NCBI GenBank assembly: GCA_018296165.2
Contig: JACKQL020000164.1
Coordinates: 1 to 64,000 of the forward strand
Reading direction: 5' to 3'
Length of the DNA: 64,000 nucleotides
Source: Termitomyces sp. T153
Lineage: Eukaryota; Basidiomycota; Agaricomycetes; Agaricales; Lyophyllaceae
Part shown: positions 29,566-40,743 of the stretch, piece after piece
How positions within the stretch are numbered: the first letter of the stretch is position 1
How the letters are laid out: each line of letters starts with the position of its first letter
Program-made: the position numbers and the translations under genes
The notes under the pieces: generated by a model
Seen by the model: the letters and a program-made list of their open reading frames with translations, nothing else
Database searches by the model: none
What the model was told of the DNA's origin: nothing

Positions 29566-32500
29566 CTTACCTGGGATGGTTCATGGATGTCTATCTGGAT
29601 GACATTGTCATTTATTTGAACACTCTAGAAGAGCATGTGGGACATGTTAAAACAGTGCTGGATATTCTGAAGCCCAAGAAACTTTACCTGAGTGAGAGAA
29701 AGTTGAACTTCCTTTGTCAAGAAATGAGGATCCTAGGCTGCATAGTTGATGATGAAGGAACCTGAATGGATCCAGATAAGGTGGATGCATTGGTAAGGTG
29801 GAAGGTACCAATAAACTGAGATATACTCTATGGGTTCCTGGGAGCTGCAGGCTATCTGGTGGATGATATTGACTGAGTATGAGTTCCTATGGGGGTATTG
29901 CATGCGTTAACAGGTGACACAGTACCATTCAGATGGGAATATACCCACCAGAGAGCTTTTGAAGATGTTAAGACCCTGGCTGTGAGGTGCTGAGACCACC
30001 ATCACAGGCTGTTGACATACAGACTGAACAAAGCACCTATCAACATGGTGATGGATGGTTGTGTTATGGGCATCGCAGGAGTGATAAGCCAAGGGGCAGA
30101 CCGGAAGACAGCCAGGGTAGCAGCATTCTTCTTGGCAAAGTTGAATTCTGCACAACAGAATTACCCCATCCACAAGATAGAGATGCTGGTGGGTGTTGAG
30201 ACCATGCTGTGACATTGTGACCTGTTGCAGGGGGTTTGCTTCAAGTGGTACACCAACCACAAGGGCTTGGTCCACCTCATGGGTCAGAAGAATTTGTCAG
30301 GGAGACAAGCACACTGGATAGAGAAGATATTAGAATTTGACTTTGAGATAGTTTATGTACCCAGTACTGAGAATATACTTTCAGATGCCTTGTCCAGGCT
30401 ATACTCCAATGATCAGGCAGGCACAGTAAGGGCATGCAGCAAATATATGTACTTTGATGTGGTGGATAACAACTCTCTGGGGGGTCAAATGATAACCATG
30501 CCAGTACTCATTGGTCTGGAGGGCAAGGGGCTGGCAACTCAGCCAACTACTATTGAGACAAGGGTGGGAGATGAGAAAAAGAAGTGTGCCTACTGATGGA
30601 AAGTCATTGAACCAGCAGAGACAGGGAGGCCAGAGACATCCAGGGAATTTGCCACAAGGATGGCACCACATTTCATCCTGTGAGGCCCACAGGGACAAAA
30701 GGAAGGGGGAGAGGCATTGGAAATGCCAGAACCAGTGCCAGAACCACAACTGGAAAATGAAGATGACAGGAATGACGAGAACAGTGAGAAAATCACCATC
30801 AAGATCCCTGCCAGAAAGAAGCACCACTTACATAATGGAGTGACAGCAGCGCAGCTAGAAACCAGGGCTCAGGAAGAAGAGTGGGATGGAAGCTTCATGA
30901 AAAAATCGCAGAATCTACAGGAAGAATATGAGAAACTTTCACCATTGACACTGGAAGAGCTGTTGAACTTAGGAAAAGACCCAATAGACCTGGTAACGTC
31001 GATTAAGGGGCACTACAATGAGGATAAGCTGTTTGCCTCCATAATGGAGAATCCAAAAGCATTTAAAAACTACAAAGTGACAAAGGAAGGGCTTATATTC
31101 CTTAAGTCCAAAGGGTAAAGACTTCTGTGCATCCCAGCCATCGTGGTGCAAGGACACAATGTATGAGAAATAGTAAGATCAGAAGCACACACCCTACTGG
31201 TGCACCTTGGCACTCACAAAACTCTGCTATACTTGCATGACCAAGTGTGGTAGAAGACAATAGCCCAAGATGTCCAGGAATATTGCAAGACTTGCTCAAT
31301 CTGTCAATGGAACAAACTGTCTAACCATAAACCCTATGGGTTGTTAACACTGCTGAAGGTGTTGGCACTTCCCTGGGAAGTCATTGGGATCGATTTCATG
31401 GGACCACTCCCCAAATCTAAGGACAGAAATGGGACCTATGACTCTGTCACAGTAATAATAGATTTACCCACTGCAATGGTGCACATTGTACCCAGCAGGA
31501 TTAATTACACCACCAGACAGGTAGCTGAGTTAATCTTTGCAGAGGTATACAAGTATCATGGCCTCCCACAAGCCATAGTCAGTGATCATGACTCATATTC
31601 TACAAGTACCTTCTGGATGCACCTGCATGATCTCATTGGAATACAACTGAGAATGTCTTTGGCATATCACCCCCAATCTGACAGTGCCACTGAGAGGGCT
31701 AATCAAACCATTGTACAAATGATATGCCAGTGTATTGGGGATTGACTGAAGGATTGGGTTGCAAAGATACTTGCAATCAAATTTGCCATTAACTCTGCTA
31801 GGTCTGAGATGACAGGGTACTCACCATTCTTTCTCAATACAGGAAGGATGCCTCACCCAATGATATGGAACAATGCCAAGACTGATGAGTTTGCAGGTGT
31901 CAGAGTATTTGCTCAATGACTCAAATTAGCTTTGATGATGGCACATGACTGTATCATAGCTGCACACATTAAACAGACCCAAAACTCCAACTGCCAAAGA
32001 CAACTGGCACCCTTCTTAAGGGATGATATGGTATATGTCTCAAGAACCTCACATACCCAAAGGGGTTCCCTAAAAAACTAATTCCCAAATATGAGGGACC
32101 CTATAAAATTTTGGAGGACTTCAGCAACAACTTGTTCCGAGTGGATGTCTCTTGATCAACATGAAGCGGAGAGGAATACATGACATTTTTCACACTGCAC
32201 TGCTTAGAATTCACAAGCCGAATGATGATCAACTCTTTCCAGGTAGATTGGACAAACAAATAATTGAGCCCAAAACTAATGAATGGGCTGCAGAGCATAT
32301 TGTGGTGCATCATGGCATCAAAACCCATGCCATGTTCAAGGTTCTTTGGAAAGCAGGAGATAAGTCTTGGATGACTTATGAACAGGTAAAAGAATTAGAG
32401 CTGATCATGCCCTATCTTGAATTACTAGGGTACAAAAAAATTGAAGAGCTGATTGAATGTGGGACTGGAGAACCACCATGCAACAATCCACAAATTTTCT

Positions 32501-32604
32501 TGGGCCTCACCAATGTCCTTGAGTATATAGGGGCCAATGATGGGATTGAGACTTTACTATCTTCCCTACACACCAGGCCACCTTCATCCTCACCAATCTT
32601 ATGA
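29566..32604 (+). pseudogene. Ty3 family 2 pol: RT (from YLDD), RNase H, integrase, chromodomain; decayed
   Basis: Starts at the RT active site (WFMDVYLDDIVIYL; YLDD at 29592-29603), so the first half of RT is missing. Then come the RT thumb (LYLSERKLNFL), RNase H (NYPIHKIEML, WYTNHKGLVHLM, VPSTENILSDALSRL at 30357-30400), integrase zinc region (LVHLGTHKTLLYL ... CKTCSIC at 31190-31305), core (IGIDFMGPLPKSKD; IVSDHDSYS; DSATERANQ) and a chromodomain-like end at 32280-32430 (EWAAEHIVVHHG, MFKVLWKAGDKSW). Frequent TGA/TAG stops at TpG-rich sites and near-absence of CpG show deamination decay. It precedes an extra ORF and an LTR matching 11860-12082, so it belongs to the same family as the gag at 12194. 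Confidence 0.85.
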
Positions 32605-32646
32605 ATATCTGCCATTGCCCTTCCCCTCTGGAACTTTACCTCCATC

Positions 32647-33565
32647 ATGGCTCACCCCTTCAGCAATCAGGGACAAGGAAATGACAAGCGTGAAGGACAG
32701 ACCTACCATCATCCCTTTGTTACAATTGACCTGACCACTTGGATGATCATCATCTTTGACCCTTTGGACCCCGATAACTCTTTGGTTGTGCACCCTCTAC
32801 AAGTACAAGTCTACTTGGACTATGAGCTCAAAGTCCATCAGACTCATGGTTGTCTGTGGTCCCCCTTTTCTATGGGATACAATACCTTTGCTTCTATCCT
32901 CAACCTTGCTGACCTGGAGACCAAGTGCAAGTATAGGCTTGTGGCATATGATCAGCAGACCAAGACTTGGTCCAAGGTAAAAAAACCCCTTTCCACCTGG
33001 ACTCCTACCAATGACCTACATTGATCCATGCCTTGATCTCCTTGCCACCCTTGGGTTTATCATGAAGCAGGACAATGTGGACAAACAGATGGTTGAGGAT
33101 GCCATGCAGGCTTGGCAAGCTTCCTCAGGTGAATGGGTACAACAAACTAAACAATTCCACATGCAGCAGTCCCATTACTTGAACTACTCTATCCACCCTT
33201 ACTTACTCCTCAAGTGCTCCTATCCAGTTATGGAGAGAGACAGCCCAGATTCAGGCCTGGGGCCATCCTCTACTACTACCAAGCACTGCACTCTTGGATC
33301 TTGCTGTCCCTCTACACCCACAACTCCACAACCCCTGAGGGCAGGATCTTCTACCCCTTGTGCCATGATCACTGCCCACAGTATCATTATTTGTTCCCCA
33401 GATCGCAAGGGCAAAGGCAAGGCCACTGAAGAAGAGGAGGAGATGGCCATCAATCCAGTGGATGTCCTGCTCCCAGCTGATAATGATGACAATGACAATG
33501 CCGAGGGTGAGCTGGAAGATTACCCTGACAATGGGGCTGGGGAAAGCTCCCTGGTGGCTGATTAG
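32647..33565 (+). pseudogene. Extra ORF between chromodomain and 3' LTR (family 2), decayed
   Basis: Two frames overlap at 33011-33024, implying one frameshift (32647-33024, 33011-33565). The first has a block resembling a small structured domain (FDPLDPDNSLVVHPLQVQVY; WSPFSMGYNTFASILNL). The second begins LLATLGFIMKQDNVDKQMVE, continues with an amphipathic HMQQSHYLNY stretch, and ends Pro/Ser-rich and then acidic (DNDDNDNAEGELED). It has sense orientation and separate frames from pol. No envelope hallmarks (signal peptide or membrane segment) are visible. I do not recognise the family; it could be an additional structural or accessory protein. Confidence 0.5.
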
Positions 33566-33690
33566 AAGGTAGACTTGGATATAACCATGTCCTACTTAAA
33601 AGTATCATCATTACCACTCTAATCCTAATCTAACTCCTACTTATGAAAAGAAGAAAAAGCCGTATACTCCTAGTTATCCAACTTGGAGGG

Positions 33691-33915
33691 TGTATGTAGC
33701 ATGAATGTGACATCATCCCCTCCTTAAACCTTGCACCTTTACAATTTTCTCTCCTACTTACTCTGCACTCTCTTCTGTAGTGCTCTGTAATTTATTTAAT
33801 AGGCCTACCCATAGTTGATTAGTTAGTTCTTGCAAATACAGGACTAACACCAGTTCCTTTGTGAGAACACATGCTTGTGACCATACTCTGCTGTTTACAG
33901 TGGACTGCCATTACA
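33691..33915 (+). repeat. 3' LTR, Ty3 family 2 (CpG-decayed)
   Basis: Preceded by the purine run GGAGGG (33685-33690). TGTATGTAGC then TGACATCATCCCC ... CCATTACA. Aligns with 11860-12082 with C to T or G to A at nearly every CpG. The next five bases, CTGTC, equal 11859-11863, but whether this is a target duplication depends on which TG begins the LTR. Confidence 0.8.
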
Positions 33916-35072
33916 CTGTCATATGTCCATGAGCATTGTGCTTTGAAACAGAAGAAGTGACATTTGTTTGGCCATAAGATCTCATTGCACCTTCAAAGGT
34001 CATATGAGCAGAATCTGCTTCAACATCTGACTCTGATCATTGTCCACTGCTTTCCTGACTAACATTAGACAAGTTCATGTCTAGCATGGAAAATCATTGT
34101 GGTTCTCCTACAACCACAAATCACAGCACAGACCAATGGCCAGAGCAGTTATCTGGAAAATCAGCAATCCAGAACTGATAGGCACTACAAAGCTTGTGTG
34201 TGCATGTCCTGTCCCTGACTACTCACATGCTTCCAACAGAAACAATCTACAACATGGAGTTTGTCATGCAGGGAGCATTGAGAGCCTTCTTTCCTGTCCA
34301 AAACAATGCATGCAATGTTTGCAAGAAAAGATTCTGAATGTGAATTTCTGTACTTCTTGTACTAGTACTACAAATCACATTTGAAACAAAATTCTTCACA
34401 TTTGATGTGTTCCCCTTACCCATGCCCTATATATATACTCATACAATAGTCATCAGAGAGTCATCATAGCATATTTAGTTACAAGGGGTAAATCTCCATA
34501 CATGTCATTGTAGTACAAGTAGCCTGTGGTTATCCAAGTTTGCATCATCCAAGATCAAATTTATAGCATGAGAAGTTTGAAAGCATGCACTAGAGGTGGC
34601 TTTGGCAGGTCAACAGCCTAGCTTTAACTTCATCCAGATGTTCCATAAACTTGTTGTATCTCAAGAAACTCTCTTCGTTCTTCTCAAGAAACATGTGTCA
34701 GGATGACTTACAATACTTCTCAAGAAACATGCAGAAAAAAAATGTTATAATATTATACAGAAACAATCTATGGAAACATGTGTTGGGTTGCTCAGTGCAC
34801 AACCATTGATTCACTCATCAAGACACTTAATATGTAGTACTGAGTTGGTAACATATAGTACAAAATTCTAGACCTTCCAAGAAACAGAATGACAACAGCT
34901 TAAGTCAAGAAAAATGAGGGCTAAATCAGCAGGACAGACAGGAGATTGACTTACAAGGAAAATCACCAAAATCAATCTGATCTACAAGCCTCTCTAATTT
35001 GAATTTTCCAGCTGTCAACAGCACATGGAATACTATATGGTCAGTAGATTTTGTGCAGCTGAAGTGTTGCAC
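33916..35072. other. CpG-depleted sequence without recognisable gene
   Basis: AT-rich, no domain seen on either strand. The frame 34097-34384 is Cys- and Ser-rich but looks like chance. Possibly old unclassified repeat DNA. Confidence 0.4.
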
Positions 35073-35765
35073 TGTCAGGTTCCACTGACTACAGGAGCTC
35101 AGCTTAACTGGGCAAGTCCTTACTAGGCAGATGCAATGTCCTGTGCTTATAACCTAGCACTCTGGGGATGGTTCAGACTTTAGATACTTGCAAGGAGAAG
35201 CTAAGGGAAGCAGTGTGAGCAAGTCTGGAGTGGTCTGGGGAAGTCTAAGACCAAGTGTATCAAATGTTGGGCTTGGGCAGGCATCAGGTACAAGTCTGTA
35301 AGCAAGTGTATGGACTGCAGGGTAAGTGGAGGCTTCACAAGTGATGGGAGCAGATTCAGAGTTTGATGGTGGATCAATCAAGAGTGATGGGTTCTGGGCT
35401 GAGCATGGGGCAAGGTCCAGAGTTGTCATAAGAATGTTTGAAAGGTTGTAGCATGTATGGAGTTTGTAATGATGTCAGAGCTGAAAGGGACTTAGAAACA
35501 ATAAAGGAACTATAGACAGGCAAGATGAGACAAAGTTGAGACAAGACAGAACTGAGAAAGAGATAGATTCAAGACTAGAGATAGAAACAGAGACAAGACC
35601 AGAAAACATAACATAGAGAAACATGAGACACAAGTAACTGAGTAAAGTAGGTAATATCAAGACTAAGGTAACAGATGCTACTCTATGTCTTTATATACTA
35701 ACTAGTGGACCTCCTCTGGGGGTTGAGGGCACAAGGGCAGAGCTTGTCAGAGCTGCATGGGTGTA
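35073..35765 (-). repeat. Decayed, truncated LTR of Ty3 family 1
   Basis: TGTCAGGTTCCACTGAC at the left and GGCAAGTCCTTACTAGGCAG are shared with 15925-16000 and 40744-40800. The self-priming 12-mer complement AATATCAAGACT is kept near 35653, next to the TATA region. The right (U3) end is lost near 35765. CpG-depleted. Confidence 0.8.
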
Positions 35766-35838
35766 ATGGAGCAGTCATTACATGCATACATATATATCAT
35801 TTAATAGTTAATTACACTGATAGCATCACATGATGCTA

Positions 35839-36762
35839 GGGTGCAGTGGCTCAGCTGGCACCATTGCGTCTCATAGCAGGTCACATGATCTGCAAGTGCA
35901 AGGCTGGGGTTTCGACTCTGGCTGAGTGCGCCTGTGTGGAAAACACCTTAGACACCACGTGGGTTATTTCAATGCTGCTGGGAAGCCTCCGCCCACACGT
36001 GCTTGACTAGCCAGGCTTTGTAGTGCAGGCTGACCAGGACCGAGCAATCAGCACATGGTTCAAAGAGGCAATGTGACCACCATGCTCGTGACAGATCAGA
36101 AAAAGAGAAGTTTCCCCAGTGCAACGGATTTGGAAGAGGGTATAGGCCTTTGCTGACCAAGTGGGTCATGGCATGGGTAGGCGCAAGGATAGGAGTCAAT
36201 AGTTCGATCAGGCTGCCGAAGTACTGTGTGGTCCATCGGATGGTCTGGTGTGGTTTAAAGCTGAGGCTGCCGGTTCGATCGGGTGCCCAGCCAAAAGGTG
36301 CAGCATGTCTGTCACATGGTGGTTCACTGGGCTATTCTGTCGCAGGTTCCAAATCTCAGGATCATTCTTCCAAAAGTAGCGTCTGGGTGTGGGGAGGGTG
36401 GAGTCATGACCACCCTAGTCATGGGTTGAATAGAGGAAGGCTTGAGCTGGCTGATTGGGTTCCCGCCCTACACCAACAACTCCAACTAAGCATTGCTGAG
36501 TACAGCTGGGTTTAGAAATTGGGAGGGGACGTTAGTGGCAGATGGTCAGTGGGACTTAGGTGTGGGAAGTAGTATGAACTCCGACAAAGTCAAATTGTAG
36601 TAAAGTGGCTATGAGGCATACCCAGCATCAGCTGAAAAGGGATCGGGCTGGAGAACTAGTTGGAGTGTCTGTAATTACCACTCCCATTACATACTGCAGG
36701 GCTTAGGACATGAAGGTCATGTGTAAAATAGGCCTTTAAGATAAATAAAAATGTATCATCAT
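35839..36762 (+). mobile_element. tRNA-derived SINE, 924 bp, with 15-bp target duplication
   Basis: Flanked by CATCACATGATGCTA at 35824-35838 and 36763-36777. Head: box A-like TGGCTCAGCTGG (35847-35858) and box B-like GGTTTCGACTC (35908-35918). Further box B-like motifs occur at 36201-36209 (AGTTCGATC) and 36272-36280 (GGTTCGATC), suggesting several tRNA-like units in tandem. The 3' end is AT-rich with ATC repeats (TATCATCAT). CpG is retained inside while the host DNA is depleted, so insertion is recent. No protein gene. Such elements move with enzymes of LINEs and are transcribed by RNA polymerase III. Confidence 0.75.
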
Positions 36763-36878
36763 CATCACATGATGCTATCCCAAAAGGTATCATACTAGTA
36801 ATTATGTAAGGCAGTGCCTTACTTCATACATTGTAGACAGAACTATTGACTGGTTTTGACTTATGGTGTGTGAACAGT

Positions 36879-37115
36879 AAGCTGTGTGACCTGTAATGGA
36901 AATGTTACATTTTTTTAAGTCAAACAAGTGATAACTTGTTTGTGAGTTGGAAACTTGAACTTCTGTAAAAGAAGTTCACTGCTACTAGATACAATCAGCA
37001 TGTTAAAATTTTTGATGTGCAGCTTTCACAATGGGCACTGTGGTGACCATGGAAGGTCAGGTGCTTGGGCCTAGGTCTGAGACAGTGTTTGATGGAGCAT
37101 TGAAGAGTGCTTCAC
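36879..37115. repeat. Left arm of inverted repeat (partner 40495-40740)
   Basis: The reverse complement of 40495-40740 aligns here at roughly 75-80%. Shared stretches include AATCAGCATGTTAAAATTTT and ATGGGCACTGTGGTGA. Both arms contain a leader and the first codons of the same gag (MGTVVTMEGQVL). The arms are 3.4 kb apart. Confidence 0.75.
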
Positions 37116-39530
37116 ATGGGATGTTGGAATCTGCCACATCACACCATGATGGGGGCAGGGAGAGTGCTGTGATGCCAGGAGGACTGCCTGCAGTCACTCT
37201 AGTATGACCACCTGCAGGTGGTCACAAGGGCCCTCTACTCAACTGTATCTGGCAGTGGAGCCAGGAGGTGCAGTGGCATTGTTAGACAAGGGGAAAACCC
37301 CTTTGTATGTGCCCACAGTGCTGAGGCTGGAAGGACTCTGATCCTTCCTAATTGCTGTGGGAGGTTTGATTGATTCCTTGATGGTGGGAACATTGCTGAG
37401 GAGTGGGGAAGACTCTCCATACAGGGCTTGTGGGTCTGTGAGATTATGAGCTGGGCCAGTGCTGGGTATGCAGATGGCAGCCACAGCTGCATTCATTGAA
37501 ATGATACCAGAGGATGTTGGAGACACCTCTGATATGGATGGTGAGGCTCACCCAGATGACATCCTTTGTTGAAGGGTGATGGCATTCTGGCAGAGTCATG
37601 TTGAGGTTCCTAAGACCTCAACTCAGCAACATTTAGCTGCAAGAGTAGCTAAGCACATTGCAATTCAAAGATTGTTGGGAGACAATATTTTTCCATCTGA
37701 TCCATTGAAATATATGGAATTGTATATGCTGTTCTTAGTACAGGAGGTAATGGATTACCTCTAGTGCAAGAAGCTGCAGGGGTTGCAGGCATTGTCTGCA
37801 ATGCCATCTCTGTATATTGGGGGAGCTTATGTGCCCTCTCTGTTCCCAGTCAATGAAGTGTTGACTCTGTTGCAAGCACTGCAATAGCCTGGTGAAATCC
37901 TGTGTAGTTATGGTGTGGTGGACTGTCAACAATGGGCCACATTGGGCATGATTGTAGCACCAGACTTAGTATTGACTGACACAGGTTTGGTGATTATGGT
38001 AGAGCAACCACTGGTGTGGCATAGACCTGGTGGGTCTACATGGAGAGTGCTGACATGGGAAGATTGAATTGCTCTATAGTGATTTTGCAATGGGTACCTG
38101 GAGGACTTTGGGCAGTCCTATATGGATGATCAAGGGGTGGTGTTTCAAGGGAATACTGCCTATGATGCATGGCCTGAAGGGTATGTTCCACTGGAATGAA
38201 TCAAGCCTATCAAGGAGGAGCATGACTTGTGCTCCTCTCTCAGAGATGGACATGCTGGGATTAGCCAGAGCCCTACAGAGTTTCAGAGAAACATAGGGTG
38301 TGGAGCAAATGCTTCCACAAATTGGTCTGGGGAAAGATTTTTGGGTGGAGGAGACTCAGGATGAGGATTACCAGAGTGATTCTGTGTTATCCCCTCCATC
38401 TATGCTACACTGTAGACCTCAGGGCCTGGGAGGAGGAGGTGGAGGTCCAGGAAGAGGACCACCTTTTCCTTGTTGTGGACCACTGCTACCTCTGGGAGGA
38501 GGTCCACCAGATTCAGGAGGACCAGATGAAGGCTCTTGTGGTGAGGATGATGTTGTGGGATGCAGAGCTGAAAGGAGAAGGACTACAGTCCTCCTAGAGA
38601 GACAGCTGCAGCAGTTTTCAATGCTGCTACAACATTGTGGATGGTTTGCAACTCTAGGAGTGGAGGAAGCCCATGAATATCACTGCCATATGATGCACAA
38701 TTGTCTAAGGGTAGTGATGGAACAGTTGCTTGCAGTATGACTGGTTATACTAGAAAGACTCAAGCCCAGGTGGAGTGATTCATCAAAGATGATCACTTCC
38801 TATGCAGGGTCTGCCAAGTTCAGTAAACTTGAAGACTGGTTGATGAGAATTTGCATATTCTTTGCTGTAGCTCAGTATGGTGGGGATGGGTGCAACTATG
38901 AGAAAGTCCTGATTTTAATGGACTTTCTAGCTGCTGGTGTGCTGAAGTGGTACTTATGACATGTCATACATGTCAATAGGGCACAATCCCACTGGAGGTT
39001 TGAGGATGTGATTCTTGGACTGTATGACTAGTTTGTACAATCTTTGACAATGCAGGATGCATGACATGTTCTGTGATGTGGTGTATGCAGTTGAAGAAGG
39101 GGTGTAAGGCTTCTATGATGCCTTGCTTGACTATGCTCAAAACATGGCCATGTTCTTCAACAAATTTACAATTTGTGAGTGGTTTTTGGAGGGGATACCC
39201 TCTGATATGCTTGTGGTGTTGATATGCAATGGTGGACTGGCTTCCAAAGTAAATACTGTTGAGTAGTTTGTCTCAGAGGCCAAAGCCTATGAGAGCAGCA
39301 TCAAGACTGCTGTGCACTATTTAGAGTGCAGCAAGAAGAGTTGGTCAGGACAGTAGCTGTCATTGGCAGCAGTGCAGTCTCCAGCAATAGGGACTGTACT
39401 AGCCAGGTGGACAGAGGTGACTGGCCAGTATGGGTGGTCACAGTCATTGTGGTCATCAAATAGGCCAGCTGTATGCATGGCCTTGGGACTGTTGATACTC
39501 AGGGTTGGTGTGGGTTTGGGGCCCTCCTGA
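37032..39530 (+). pseudogene. Ty3 gag remnant (third Ty3 lineage)
   Basis: Begins MGTVVTMEGQVL at 37032. Fragments in all three frames follow: an N-terminal helical part (37576-37760, HLAARVAKHIAIQRLLGDN), a Gly/Pro-rich stretch (38420-38540), and a capsid-like region at 38800-39300 (SKLEDWLMRICIFFAVAQYG; LMDFLAAGVLKWYL). It has many stops and is CpG-depleted. Zinc knuckle and protease follow in 39534-40427. No LTR of its own is visible. Confidence 0.65.
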
Positions 39531-39533
39531 TCT

Positions 39534-40427
39534 GTGGCTGTGGTGCAGGCAGCAAGAAAGCATCTTGCTGCAGAAAAGAATGTTGTGGCCATAGCATTTG
39601 GCCAACCCAGCAAGGATGCTGGGCAGTCTGCAAACTGCTATAAGTGTGGGAAGGCTGGGCACTTTGTATGCAAATGCAGGGAGCCAGCTAAGCCAGCTTC
39701 CAGGGTATTCATGTGGGCAGCTCATACAGCTGCACAGTCAGATGTAGGAGGAGCTGACAGTGAGCAGGAGGAAAAACCTGCTGAGGCTGATGCCAATAAG
39801 GTGTTTGAGTCCAATGGGACTCAGGAGCATGGTGAGGAGTATGTTGACTTAGAAACATATGATAACAAGTACTATACTTGTGGTAGTGATAGTGAGGGAC
39901 TATTTGCCCTCATGGAGGTCCCCTTTGATGTACAGAGGGAGAAAGAACCTAATAATGAGGTTTGTATGAGAAAAGTGTGGCTTATGGCATCCAAGGATGC
40001 CATAGAACATTCAGTGCTGCCAGCACAAGACAAGAAATGTCTCATCACTTGGGTGGAGGTTAATGGCCACAGAATGTGGATGTTGTGGGATTCAAGGAGG
40101 ACCACTTCCAGAATTACTCCCTTGTTTGCACATGTGGCTGGAATACAGGTGGCCCCACTGGCCACTCCCATTACCCTGCAGCTGGGAACAATTAGAAGTT
40201 GTTCCATAGTGAACTATGGTGCCAGGGTGACCATGAAGGTCCCTGGCAAGATTCATAATGTCTATGTGGATGTTGCAAATTTTGATTGCTACAATATGAT
40301 TGTAGGGACACCATTCATGAGAACTCATAAGGTTCTCCTGGATTTTGCAAATGATCAGGTGGTCATTGATGGAAGGGCAACTCCAGCTCACAAATCGGAG
40401 CTGGAGGATGCTGATGGCCATGCATGA
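39534..40427 (+). pseudogene. Ty3 gag zinc knuckle + protease remnant
   Basis: One open frame of 297 codons. CCHC knuckle CYKCGKAGHFVCKC at about 39637. An acidic linker follows, then a retropepsin-like domain with WVEVNGHRMWMLWDSRRTTS, where the catalytic DSG is DSR. Downstream are IVNYGARVTMKVPG and CYNMIVGTPFMRTHKVLLDF. The Gly to Arg change should inactivate the protease. The element ends at about 40490 in an inverted copy of its own 5' start, so RT and integrase are missing. Confidence 0.8.
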
Positions 40428-40494
40428 CACTTCTGCACAGTGGAGAAGCAGTGTGATAAGTGGCATTGACTCCTGGGTGGAATCAAACAGCCTA

Positions 40495-40740
40495 CTGTAG
40501 AGGAGGATGCTCCATTAAATTCTGTCTTGGACCTAGGCCTGAGCACCTGACCTTCCATAGTCACCACAGTGCCCATTGCAGAAGGTGCACATCAAAAATT
40601 TTAACATGCTGATTGTAACTAGTGGCAGTGAACTTCTTTCTTAGAAGTTTGGGTTCTTTCCTTGTAAATGAGTTATTGCTTATTTGACTTTGCTTATTTG
40701 ACTTGAAAATATAACATGTCCATTTTGGGTTGTGCAGCTT
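40495..40740. repeat. Right arm of inverted repeat (partner 36879-37115)
   Basis: On the minus strand it contains the leader and the start MGTVVTMEGQVL of the same gag family. It ends 3 bp before the LTR at 40744, which suggests the LTR end defined one breakpoint. Confidence 0.75.
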
Positions 40741-40743
40741 ATG

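Noticed and set aside
32647..33565. Envelope gene downstream of pol
   Set aside because: No signal peptide, membrane segment or paired-Cys pattern is visible.
11859..33920. CTGTC at 11859-11863 and 33916-33920 as target duplication of the family 2 element
   Set aside because: It only works if the LTR starts at TGGAGC (11864). The alignment and the adjacent polypurine run favour a start at 11860/33691, which removes the match. A chance 5-bp match is about 1 in 1000, so it is left open rather than claimed.
34097..34384. 95-codon Cys-rich frame
   Set aside because: The Cys spacing fits no known zinc motif, and the region is decayed noncoding DNA.
35839..36300. Functional tRNA genes at the box A/B motifs
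   Set aside because: No complete cloverleaf with a paired acceptor stem could be drawn; the flanking target duplication and tail fit a SINE.
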